Of a stretch of DNA of 64,000 nt, positions 41,395 to 49,288 are shown piece by piece. Under the pieces are notes generated by a model. The model did not search any database and was not told the origin of the DNA. It saw nothing but the letters and a program-made list of their open reading frames with translations. Position numbers and translations under genes: made by a program. The DNA comes from Pseudomonas paracarnis (lineage in GTDB: Bacteria; Pseudomonadota; Gammaproteobacteria; Pseudomonadales; Pseudomonadaceae): contig NZ_CAJFCN010000004.1 in the NCBI RefSeq assembly GCF_904063055.1, forward strand, positions 1 to 64,000, read 5' to 3'. Each line of letters begins with the position of its first letter. Within the stretch, counting starts at the first letter, position 1.

Positions 41395-44193
41395 TCAACT
41401 GATGGGCCATGCCGAGGGAAGTAGAATTCCTCTTTTTTGGTCAATCCACCTAGCGACCGCAATCGCAGCGTCGAGCTCACTGATTCCGTGCGTTGTCATC
41501 AGCCTAAATCGCTCAGCCTTCTCCTCCGGCTCCGTCATGGCCATCGCCAAGTACAAACTGGGCGGTACGGTCCTGAAGAGTACTTCAGTGGATTTGGACA
41601 GGATGACCCCCTCCGTAAATTTCCCTGACTCCTTGCGCGCAGACAGCATCAGTTTTTTCTGAGCGTCATTCAACTCGCGAAACCGGGCAATTTTGTTGAC
41701 CTCATCCGGCGGCATATTCAAGCATACCCACCATTCGATCATGTTCAACATTGGCTCTGCGGCCTTTGGTAGGTCCTCAATGTTCTGAGTAGCGAACCAG
41801 AACCAGGCACCTAGCTTTCGCCACATTTTGATGATCTTCAGCGCGTAGGAGCAGAGCAATGGGTTCTTTGCGATGATGTGCCCTTCATCAGTCACGTTGA
41901 TTATCGGCCTGCCAAGCATCTGATCGCGCTCAGCGATGTTGTTTACGGTATTGATCAGCGAGATATAGGCGATGGACAGTTGGGCGTTGTAACCTTCGCG
42001 AGCGTAGGTGGCGAGGTCAATAATGGTGATGTCCGCTTCCGGCCACGGAGTTCCCTCGCTGTTGAATAGGTCCCCATCAGCCCCTAGGCAAAACATGTCC
42101 ATCGCATCTGCCATTTCGAGCATGCGTATGCGGCGTTGCTCCGGCAGGCTTATGTCGGTACCCAACGCTCTTAGAGCGTCCCGGACGTCTTGAGTCAGGA
42201 CCGTTCTGTTCTGTTCGGAACAAGCTATAGCAGCATTGATGATGCACTGACGAATCATGCTGCGATCTGCGCGGGTTAAACGTTGTTCTTCTTTTTCCTC
42301 GCCACCCGTAATCATCAGGCGTGCAGTAATTTCCAACTCGCCCAGAACGTCTCGCTCGTCGTCTTCGGTCTGTTCAGCGTCATCCAGCGCTTCGGAGTCG
42401 ACGGTTTTAACTCTTGAGGGGGAATCGATGAGGCGATGAGCATCGGCGAAGGGAGCAAGACTCACCCCCGAGCCGGGTGCCAGCTTGACCCGATTGACCG
42501 TTAGGCCCTGGCGTTTTGCGAATTCTGCAAATAATCCAAAGCTATTGCCGGCCTCAACAATAAAAAGGCGTGGCCTATAAATTGCCGTGACCTGATTGAG
42601 CATGTTGTTCAAGGTGGCTGACTTACCAGCGCCGGTGGGGCCGAACAAAAACAGGTGGGCATTCATTTGCCGATCAAGGCTGTTGAGGGGGTCAATGGTG
42701 ATGGTGCCGCCCCCGCGGTTGAAGAAGGTGATGCCTGGATGCCCGGTACCCTCACTACGGCCCCACACGGGCGCCAGGTTAGCTAGGTGCTGTGCGAACA
42801 TCAGTTGGGTGTACCAGTCGCTATTGCGCATTCTTGGATTGAACATGCAGGGAAGCCAGCGCAGGTAGCTGTTCAACGGTGCTACTTCGTGCTCTTCGCG
42901 CACTGGCTGAAGGCCCGCGTTGAGCATCACGTTTTGGAGCAGCAGGGTGCGCTCATCCAATTGCTCGATGTCCTTTCCTCGCAAATAGAAGGCTACAGCA
43001 CCTCGGTAAAGTTTATGCGCGCTACCAATATGCGAGCGGGCCCGACGCACGTCTTCCCGGGTTTGTTCCGACGCCAAGGTATCGCCAACAGACTTGCTGG
43101 CTAGATGGTTGAGGTGCGCCTCAAGCATGTCCTGCGGGGTGATCACCAGGGTGATACACAAAAGGGTATCTTCAGGCATTTGATCGAACAGGGCGTTGGT
43201 GGCGTCGCCGCCTCTCGTGGTCTCGCCTGTCAGGTGCCCCGTCGCGGGTGGGGATCGCAGACGATCCAATACAACCACACGATGCGGCATTTCATCTAGG
43301 TACCAGAGTCCTTGTTGAGCGTCGGAGCGTGGTTGTTCAAAGAACAGGCGCTGCGCAAAGTCAGTTCCGCCGGCAAGCTCCAAGTCATCGCTGAATTCAT
43401 TTTCAGACAACGCCGCCAGTTGGTAAAAAGCCTTCCGCGCTTCTGCTGTATCGCCTAGCAGACGTGGGTTGGGGTTAAACCATCTCAGTAGCCAGTTGTG
43501 AATACTCGCGCCACACATGCGTCGTGACTTCACCCCCGCATTATTGAGTCCAGCGACCAGGCGATCGCAGATGCTGTTGAGTGCTTGCTCGCTGGATTGG
43601 CCGCGTCGTGAGGGAGTGCGCTGACTACGGCGGTACACCAACATTCGCACCTTGCGTGTCTGTCCGCGCCAGGGAAGCTTGGTCACCGCAGTGTCTTCAA
43701 ATAGGCCACCTGGTTTGGAGATGGCTTGCAGGTGCTGTTCGAACAATTGAAGATAATGCTCAGTGAAGGCGGTGCCCTGCGCACGCGGCTGGATATACGC
43801 TTTCAGCTTTTGCATATAGTCATCCCAGTCGGTTTCGTCCTGGGCATAAAGTTGCACGATCCATGGCTGATCCTCGAGCTCGTCAAAGCTGTCTTGCAGT
43901 GCGTTCTCCAATGCATCTCTGACGGTTTTCAGCCAGCTTGCTTCGCGGCCTTCGGTACCGACGGGCGTTAGCTCATAGAAAGCAGCAACGGATTCTCCGT
44001 CCTCGAGCAGCAAGCACTGAGAATCAGGTAGAAATTCCACCCATGGCAGCAAATCGACAAAGCTTGGGGCCTTTGCGTACAGAGCTTGTTCATCGGCATG
44101 CGTGCTGTTCGATTTGACACCAGGTCCGGGCACCTGCGGCGCTGTATGCCTTTCTGCACGTTTTTGCGATGGGGCGCTGTAAATGTGCTCCAT
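41395..44193 (-). CDS. ICE T4SS ATPase, PFL_4706 family (TraC/VirB4-like)
   Basis: A 932-residue cytoplasmic ATPase powering pilus assembly and DNA transfer. Walker A is 'FLFGPTGAGKSATLNNML' and Walker B-like 'ITIIDLATYA'. 'IINVTDEGHIIAKNPLL' carries the conserved Asp-Glu-Gly, followed by 'ATQNIEDLPKAAEPMLNMIEWW', typical of VirB4/TraC. It is the last gene of the first T4SS half. In related elements it is followed by PFL_4709-4711, here displaced by about 9 kb of cargo. It overlaps the lipoprotein gene by one base. Confidence 0.9.
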   Translation of the reverse strand: MEHIYSAPSQKRAERHTAPQVPGPGVKSNSTHADEQALYAKAPSFVDLLPWVEFLPDSQCLLLEDGESVAAFYELTPVGTEGREASWLKTVRDALENALQDSFDELEDQPWIVQLYAQDETDWDDYMQKLKAYIQPRAQGTAFTEHYLQLFEQHLQAISKPGGLFEDTAVTKLPWRGQTRKVRMLVYRRSQRTPSRRGQSSEQALNSICDRLVAGLNNAGVKSRRMCGASIHNWLLRWFNPNPRLLGDTAEARKAFYQLAALSENEFSDDLELAGGTDFAQRLFFEQPRSDAQQGLWYLDEMPHRVVVLDRLRSPPATGHLTGETTRGGDATNALFDQMPEDTLLCITLVITPQDMLEAHLNHLASKSVGDTLASEQTREDVRRARSHIGSAHKLYRGAVAFYLRGKDIEQLDERTLLLQNVMLNAGLQPVREEHEVAPLNSYLRWLPCMFNPRMRNSDWYTQLMFAQHLANLAPVWGRSEGTGHPGITFFNRGGGTITIDPLNSLDRQMNAHLFLFGPTGAGKSATLNNMLNQVTAIYRPRLFIVEAGNSFGLFAEFAKRQGLTVNRVKLAPGSGVSLAPFADAHRLIDSPSRVKTVDSEALDDAEQTEDDERDVLGELEITARLMITGGEEKEEQRLTRADRSMIRQCIINAAIACSEQNRTVLTQDVRDALRALGTDISLPEQRRIRMLEMADAMDMFCLGADGDLFNSEGTPWPEADITIIDLATYAREGYNAQLSIAYISLINTVNNIAERDQMLGRPIINVTDEGHIIAKNPLLCSYALKIIKMWRKLGAWFWFATQNIEDLPKAAEPMLNMIEWWVCLNMPPDEVNKIARFRELNDAQKKLMLSARKESGKFTEGVILSKSTEVLFRTVPPSLYLAMAMTEPEEKAERFRLMTTHGISELDAAIAVARWIDQKRGILLPSAWPIS

Positions 44194-44612
44194 CAGTATT
44201 CCTCCGTGCGTTCACCCGGCATGGCGTACTGCACTCGCTGATAGAACGGGAATACGGTGCTGTAGCCGGGCACAGGGACCGGGTCAGAGCCCGCTAGATG
44301 GGGAAAGACGTACATCACCAGGTCTGGATTGGGTAGACGTTTGAATTGACTGTAGATCTCGTTCTGGGCGGTGCGGGTATAGGCGTTCAGATCCTTGTTT
44401 GCTTCGTTCAGGGAGCGTTTTAACTTTGAGCGTGCGTGCTGCAACTGTCTGTCTACAGGGTTATGCGTCACTGAGACGGCGTTGGCATTCCATATATCCA
44501 GCATGGTGTGTTGGCCGTGGGGCAGCAGTTCATCCTTGTGGGTGGAACACCCTGCGGCGGTTAAGACTCCGACCAGCACTAGCCATCCGGCATTAATCGA
44601 GCGTGGATACAT
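44193..44612 (-). CDS. ICE T4SS lipoprotein (TIGR03751)
   Basis: A 139-residue lipoprotein. ATG 44612 with a perfect GGAGG upstream gives signal MYPRSINAGWLVLVGVLTAA ending at lipobox AAGC. The mature part reads 'HTMLDIWNANAVSVTHNPVDRQLQHARSKL' and 'YSQFKRLPNPDLVMYVFPHLAGSDPVPVPGYSTVFPFY', matching TIGR03751. TraV/VirB7-like lipoproteins anchor the outer-membrane part of the channel. The start overlaps the TIGR03752 stop by 20 bases. Confidence 0.87.
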   Translation of the reverse strand: MYPRSINAGWLVLVGVLTAAGCSTHKDELLPHGQHTMLDIWNANAVSVTHNPVDRQLQHARSKLKRSLNEANKDLNAYTRTAQNEIYSQFKRLPNPDLVMYVFPHLAGSDPVPVPGYSTVFPFYQRVQYAMPGERTEEY

Positions 44613-46074
44613 GCGCACCTCCAGAAGCGTGCCGTACTTTTCGGCCTATGGGTTCGTAGTCAATTTCGAGTTGTCGATCCAAATGCACGGAAACCTGGGC
44701 TCCGGGCTCTACATAGATCGCTGCAAAGGCTTGACCATAGAGTTTGTTAACCCATTCACCGATATCCTTCACGCCACTGGAGAGGATGGTGTTTACCGCG
44801 TCAGTGCCCGCGGCACCTGCGCCTACTGGTGTACCGCTGGCATTGAATACCGTGCTGGAGTTTAGTTTTCCCGAGTCAAACAACTTAGCAATGCCGGCGC
44901 CGGCAGAGGTGATCAAACTCTTGGTGCCCAGATACTGCTCGGCATTCGAGCGCCTCGCCCCTGAAAGGCACGGAATGCCGTAGGGATCACTGAGCCAGCC
45001 GATTCCGCCTTGGATTTTGTCGAGCTGAGAACTACTGGCTTGGCCCCCGCTTTGGCGGCTAGTCAGCTTTTGCGGAGTGGGTATGGTACGGATTCGGCCG
45101 TCATTGAACACAAACGTCATGCTGGTGATTTGTCCTCGGACGCATGAGAGTGTCCAATCACCCGCGGCCGTCCCGCTGAGCACGGCGCCTGCGACGTCCG
45201 GCAGATCAATCCCATTGGCGGTGAGGTTGTCAGGACCAATGAGGACTTTGAAGGGGTAGGGGTCGTTAACGACACCGTCTACCGGCACGCGGCCGATCAG
45301 TGCTGTCATGGCGATGGAGCCAGTGAGCGTGCTGTTCTCAGGTAGGGTATAGACGGCTTTAGCGAAGCCCTTTTCGTCGGTCGTCCTGATATTCCGTCCA
45401 ACCGTTCCGGTGCTGATTTTCAACTCCCGCTGAGCTCGGTTAATTTCATCGCTGAACGCTTCCGGGAAGTTGAAACCTGTGGCGGTTTTTTTGGAGCCAG
45501 AGGGTAGCGGCTTACCTTGTGCGTCGATCGCTGTTGCATCGACAGGATCAATCCACATCAGATCAGATCCTCCCTTGGAAAAATGCTCGCCATCCCCAGG
45601 CTGAAGCCCCAGGCCAATGGGCAGGTCGGCATTACGATGATTCAGAAAATCAGTTGATAGGCGCTGTTTCAGCTCCTCGAAAAGACTTTGTGTTTCTTGC
45701 TCGTTCAAACGACGAGGGCCTTCGGATTGAGTCTTGTCTAACTCAATGTTCAACGCTTGCCGGATCCGCAGATCAATCTCGCTATCTTGCTGGCGTAGGC
45801 GAGCGTTTTCTTCCTGTTGATGCTTGTTGTCAGAGAGGAGTGTTTTCAGCTCATTACGCATGGCCTTGGTCTGAGCAACGAGGGTGGCCACCGTGTCGTG
45901 AGGTGTATCGCCCTCAATCCCCAGCTGTTTCATTTCGTCATTAGATAACTGTGGTTCGTTGGTTTGGATTGAAGGGGTAGGTGATTCTTTGTTTGAGCAG
46001 GCTTTGAAAACACCGAAAACCACGAGGAGTATCAGTACCAGGACGAGCCATTTGAGCAGGCCGTTACTCTGCAT
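44593..46074 (-). CDS. ICE T4SS protein, PFL_4705 family (TIGR03752, TraB-like)
   Basis: A 493-residue VirB10/TraB-type protein. A single N-terminal TM helix 'LLKWLVLVLILLVVFGVF' is followed by a coiled coil ('TKAMRNELKTLLSDNKHQQEENARLRQ') and a periplasmic beta domain with 'AMTALIGRVPVDGVVNDPYPFKVLIG' and 'ILSSGVKDIGEWVNKLYGQAFAAIYVEPGAQVSVHLDRQLEIDY' near the end. It spans the periplasm and links inner and outer membrane complexes. It overlaps TIGR03749 by 11 bases. Confidence 0.88.
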   Translation of the reverse strand: MQSNGLLKWLVLVLILLVVFGVFKACSNKESPTPSIQTNEPQLSNDEMKQLGIEGDTPHDTVATLVAQTKAMRNELKTLLSDNKHQQEENARLRQQDSEIDLRIRQALNIELDKTQSEGPRRLNEQETQSLFEELKQRLSTDFLNHRNADLPIGLGLQPGDGEHFSKGGSDLMWIDPVDATAIDAQGKPLPSGSKKTATGFNFPEAFSDEINRAQRELKISTGTVGRNIRTTDEKGFAKAVYTLPENSTLTGSIAMTALIGRVPVDGVVNDPYPFKVLIGPDNLTANGIDLPDVAGAVLSGTAAGDWTLSCVRGQITSMTFVFNDGRIRTIPTPQKLTSRQSGGQASSSQLDKIQGGIGWLSDPYGIPCLSGARRSNAEQYLGTKSLITSAGAGIAKLFDSGKLNSSTVFNASGTPVGAGAAGTDAVNTILSSGVKDIGEWVNKLYGQAFAAIYVEPGAQVSVHLDRQLEIDYEPIGRKVRHASGGAHVSTLD

Positions 46075-46951
46075 GAGCGCCTCCGTTGACGAATTTCAGA
46101 TTGGAGCTGGCATTTATCTGGCTGATAGCGGGTGGTATCGCCTGAGCCAGACTTTTGCCCCGGGTTACCAGGTAGGCGACTGTGGTATCCGTAGCCAGCG
46201 CAGAAGGCCCCAGGTAGTGGTGTTGAAAGGTCGCACTGACGAGTTCGGCCTGCAGTACGCGTGGATCTAGTTTGAGGGTGTCACTTGAGGTATTACGCAG
46301 TTCAACGGCCGTCACATAATGATCGTCCAGCTGCCAAGCTCCGAGTAACGATGGGACAACTGGTTGCATCGGGAGCAGGTGGTTGAGATTTATTTCACGT
46401 TGAATTTTGATTTGAGCGACGCCAGGGAGGGACTCGACCGTGCGAAGAGGCGCGTAAAGGTTCTGCGCGGCGTAGCGGGTGAGCACGACAGGTAGCGGTG
46501 TTTGGTGGGGACTTGACGGAGTTCGCTCATGCTCGTCGTCAGACGAGTCGACGGCTTGATTCGATGTGGTTGAGTCATCGCCGTAGCGTGAGGTGGCCAG
46601 AATCGCTTTTACGATTTTCACGGGTTCAAGGGGTAATTGGTCTTCAGCCGTAGAGGCGGTGACGTCGATCAGTATGATTTCGCCAGTACGTACATCTTGC
46701 AGTTGCAGGCGGGTAGGTGCGATCGGCGCTGATGCCCGTAAATACAAGGCGCCCCCCGCGCTCTGGATACGCAAACTGTCGGCAAGTGCGCGCGGCACAC
46801 CCACTCTGACGTTTTGGTCGATAAAGATAATGCGCTCTTGGTCAACATACAGAGGCACGGCAAGCGGTAACCGCTCCCACTGCATAATTTCGACAGCGTG
46901 AGCGACCGCACAACCCAGCCAGAGTGGCAAGACGAAACGTAGACGACGCAT
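46064..46951 (-). CDS. ICE T4SS protein, PFL_4704 family (TIGR03749, TraK-like)
   Basis: A 295-residue exported protein with signal 'MRRLRFVLPLWLGCAVAHA'. 'ERLPLAVPLYVDQERIIFIDQNVRVGVPRAL' and 'LYLRASAPIAPTRLQLQDVRTGEIILIDVTA' are the secretin-like/TraK-type repeats, with C-terminal 'VTAVELRNTSSDTLKLDPRVLQ' and 'YLVTRGKSLAQAIPP'. It is the VirB9/TraK-like part of the outer-membrane ring. GGAGG precedes the ATG. It is 15 bases after the preceding gene. Confidence 0.87.
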   Translation of the reverse strand: MRRLRFVLPLWLGCAVAHAVEIMQWERLPLAVPLYVDQERIIFIDQNVRVGVPRALADSLRIQSAGGALYLRASAPIAPTRLQLQDVRTGEIILIDVTASTAEDQLPLEPVKIVKAILATSRYGDDSTTSNQAVDSSDDEHERTPSSPHQTPLPVVLTRYAAQNLYAPLRTVESLPGVAQIKIQREINLNHLLPMQPVVPSLLGAWQLDDHYVTAVELRNTSSDTLKLDPRVLQAELVSATFQHHYLGPSALATDTTVAYLVTRGKSLAQAIPPAISQINASSNLKFVNGGAHAE

Positions 46952-46966
46952 TACAAGCCTCCGTGC

Positions 46967-47623
46967 TTATTTGAGTGTTTTGGCGGTGGAAGAGGGAGGA
47001 GAAGAAATGCGCTGCGGGAGGGAGTCGAAACAGTCCAGGGCCAGGCCGAACGGATTTTTTTCTGGATCGATGTCCAGGCGCACCACCTTCAACGGATAGC
47101 GTACAAAGGCTTGTTTGACCCGTTCAGATCCATAGAACTCTTCTGTCGCCAGGTCCAGGTTGACCAGCCAATGATCACGCCCTTGCACCTGGACACGCAG
47201 TTCAGGGTTGTCGCCATAACCGCGAGCGGGAATCTCATAAACACTGCGCGTACGGCTGCGTAGCTCACTCGCGTTTTGGCGTTTCTGAAAATCGCTTTCC
47301 AGTTCAGCTTTGCAGCTAGGCGTTAAATAGGCGCTGAGCGTGTGGATCAGGCGGGGGTAGTCTTTTTCGCCATCTGCCGGCCAGCGATTGAGCTGTTGGA
47401 AGATGTAGAAGCTGAAGGTGTAGACCGACTCGGGGGGGATCTCCCACCATTTGCGTGTGCTGCCCGAGCGTAAGTCAGGCGGGTTGTGGATGGTTAGGTT
47501 TCTTGGTGAATCCCACCAGCCCACTGCCATCATTACGGCGATCCCGAATATTAAACCGCAGCCTGTACGCAGGGTTTTGATATGCGATTCAAGCCGAATT
47601 ACTTCATTCCTGAAACGACTCAT
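46967..47623 (-). CDS. ICE T4SS protein, PFL_4703 family (TIGR03746, DUF2895, TraE-like)
   Basis: A 218-residue VirB8/TraE-like inner-membrane protein: N-terminal 'MSRFRNEVIRLESHIKTLRT', one TM helix 'CGLIFGIAVMMAVGWW', then a periplasmic domain with 'RKWWEIPPESVYTFSFYIFQQLNRWP' and 'YLTPSCKAELESDF'. ATG 47623 is coupled (ATGA) to the TIGR03750 stop; the frame upstream lies inside that gene. Confidence 0.87.
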   Translation of the reverse strand: MSRFRNEVIRLESHIKTLRTGCGLIFGIAVMMAVGWWDSPRNLTIHNPPDLRSGSTRKWWEIPPESVYTFSFYIFQQLNRWPADGEKDYPRLIHTLSAYLTPSCKAELESDFQKRQNASELRSRTRSVYEIPARGYGDNPELRVQVQGRDHWLVNLDLATEEFYGSERVKQAFVRYPLKVVRLDIDPEKNPFGLALDCFDSLPQRISSPPSSTAKTLK

Positions 47624-48021
47624 AGGCGATGACTCCTGCGAGTGCTCCATCGACAGGAGCGAGCCACCAGGTCTGCGCCGCCGGTCCATGCGGTGAGAAA
47701 CGGCCAACGCATCGCGATGGTCCATTGGAGTTGCCGATAGAGCCACGTCGCGGGTTTGCCGCGTTTATAGCGGCGCAGCAGTTTCCCGCTGATAAACAGT
47801 CCCAGCCCAATGCAGAGCATCATCACTGTCGGCGCCATCGCGATGCTTTGAAAAAGCAACGCAATGGCAACTCCAAGCCCAAAGCCGGTTATTCCAGTAC
47901 ACGCCACAGTCACCCACATCTCATCTGCTGTAAGTCCCAATACGATGACGGGCTGACGGTTCAGGCGTGTTGGCAGGAAGCGCAGTGTTCCATCGGGAAG
48001 GCAGTGGTCTAGATCGTTCAT
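47620..48021 (-). CDS. ICE T4SS protein TIGR03750 (DUF3487, TraL-like)
   Basis: A 133-residue membrane protein with two TM helices ('WVTVACTGITGFGLGVAIALLF', 'MAPTVMMLCIGLGLFISGKLL'). Before them is the hallmark 'LNRQPVIVLGLTADEM', and after them 'RRYKRGKPATWLYRQLQW'. TraL-like proteins form the base of the transfer channel. Confidence 0.87.
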   Translation of the reverse strand: MNDLDHCLPDGTLRFLPTRLNRQPVIVLGLTADEMWVTVACTGITGFGLGVAIALLFQSIAMAPTVMMLCIGLGLFISGKLLRRYKRGKPATWLYRQLQWTIAMRWPFLTAWTGGADLVARSCRWSTRRSHRL

Positions 48022-48033
48022 TGCTCACTCACC

Positions 48034-48396
48034 TCAGAGCACGCCAGTACCTTTGGTCAGCAGCCAGATGATGATCACCAGGAGGAGGGCACCGACACCG
48101 CAGGTGAGACCGAATTGGCCCCAGGTCTTCTTGCCGCTTTGTACTTCCGAGTAGGAGCCGTAGGCGTGGTAAGCAACGCCGCAAAACGCAGCGGCGGCAA
48201 TCGCTAACGCAATGAGCCCAACGATATCGAAACCGTGATTTTGTAAGGTTTGGATGATGCCGTTGCCTTCACCACGGCTTGGAGCTTCCATTTGAGGCAG
48301 TGCTGCATGCGTACCGGAGGATATGACGGCACAGAGGGTTAGGGCATAGAATGAAAGGCGATGAGTGAGGTTTTTGAACAGTGAGCGAGCATGCAT
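48034..48396 (-). CDS. ICE T4SS protein TIGR03745 (DUF2976, pilin-like)
   Basis: A 120-residue pilin-like membrane protein. ATG 48396 has GGAGG upstream. The signal 'SFYALTLCAVISSGTHA' leads to a mature peptide 'LPQMEAPSRGEGNGIIQTLQ' and two TM helices 'DIVGLIALAIAAAAFCGVAYH' and 'FGLTCGVGALLLVIIIWLLT', the TraA/VirB2-like layout. It is probably the pilus subunit. Confidence 0.87.
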   Translation of the reverse strand: MHARSLFKNLTHRLSFYALTLCAVISSGTHAALPQMEAPSRGEGNGIIQTLQNHGFDIVGLIALAIAAAAFCGVAYHAYGSYSEVQSGKKTWGQFGLTCGVGALLLVIIIWLLTKGTGVL

Positions 48397-48435
48397 GGTT
48401 GCCTCCAATGGCGATGGTTGAAGATTGAGTCTGCG

Positions 48436-48675
48436 TCAGTGCAGCAACAGGAACGTGAGCAGGATGTAGATGAGGGTTACTTTCATGGTTAAGCCGACGA
48501 ACTTGGCCTGTGAGATCTGGCCGGTGGCCCAGCCTCTATAGCCGCTGCTGAGCGCCCAGGCGGCAAACACCAACGCACTGGCGAGTACCAAGCCGATGAA
48601 GAAGGTTGTGCTCTGCTGCGGCGTGAAGCCGCCCATGGCCTGGAACGCTGTGATCTGTTGTGGGCTCATGCTCAT
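48436..48675 (-). CDS. ICE T4SS protein TIGR03758 (DUF3262)
   Basis: A 79-residue protein with two TM helices 'TTFFIGLVLASALVFAAWAL' and 'FVGLTMKVTLIYILLTFLLL', preceded by 'QQITAFQAMGGFTPQQS'. It is one of the small pilin-region proteins of this ICE family. The start overlaps the RAQPRD gene stop (ATGA). Confidence 0.87.
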   Translation of the reverse strand: MSMSPQQITAFQAMGGFTPQQSTTFFIGLVLASALVFAAWALSSGYRGWATGQISQAKFVGLTMKVTLIYILLTFLLLH

Positions 48676-49010
48676 GGCAGACGTTGGCCCGACCGCGTGT
48701 AATGCCCAGTTAACTCGGGTGGGTGTCGAGGTTGAGCGCGGGAAGGCGTTAGATAGCCGCTGATGCCCTGGCGGATCAGATCGAGGTCTGCGGATAGGCG
48801 AGCGTAGTCAAAGGTGTATCGGGCTTGGGTATCGATGATTGCATTCGTACTGGCCGACGATAGACGATCTATCGCATCAAGCTGACGAAGGATGAGGGTG
48901 AGCAGTTGATGCTCCTCGCTCGCCGGCGCTGCCAGCGCTATAGGTGCAGATAAGCACGCAAGAAGCGCAACCGTACCGAGAGATGTGTAGGGTGAGGGCA
49001 TTGAGGGCAT
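48672..49010 (-). CDS. RAQPRD-family ICE protein (TIGR01690)
   Basis: A 112-residue exported protein. Signal 'SLGTVALLACLSAPIALA' is followed by 'EHQLLTLILRQLDAIDRLSS', a helical repeat, and the family signature Arg-Ala-Gln-Pro-Arg in 'SRAQPRHPPELTGHYTR'. It is the first recognisable gene of the T4SS operon here. The ATG at 49010 has no strong ribosome site, and the frame is open upstream, so the start may be off by a few codons. In related elements it is preceded by TIGR03747/TraD genes, not present here. Confidence 0.85.
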   Translation of the reverse strand: MPSMPSPYTSLGTVALLACLSAPIALAAPASEEHQLLTLILRQLDAIDRLSSASTNAIIDTQARYTFDYARLSADLDLIRQGISGYLTPSRAQPRHPPELTGHYTRSGQRLP

Positions 49011-49288
49011 CCATGCGCAGAAGATTTTTCTGAGTGTCTCGCATGGGGACTCCCTTGCCAGTACGGAAACTGGTTTGGTCTGGGAGTCTTTCGTGAAGCG
49101 GTTGGCGTATGGCTGGAACAAGCCGGAGCGTCTTGTTTGCTGGTCGTTTGTGCTGCGGCAATTGAAGAAAAGCAGGTAATCAGTACGGGGCGCACTGATG
49201 AGGATGGTCAAAGACCGTTTTCGTTTCCTTCTGAAAAACCGGAGAAGCCCGACTATTGCCACTAGTCGAGCTTCTCTGGCTTTATCTA

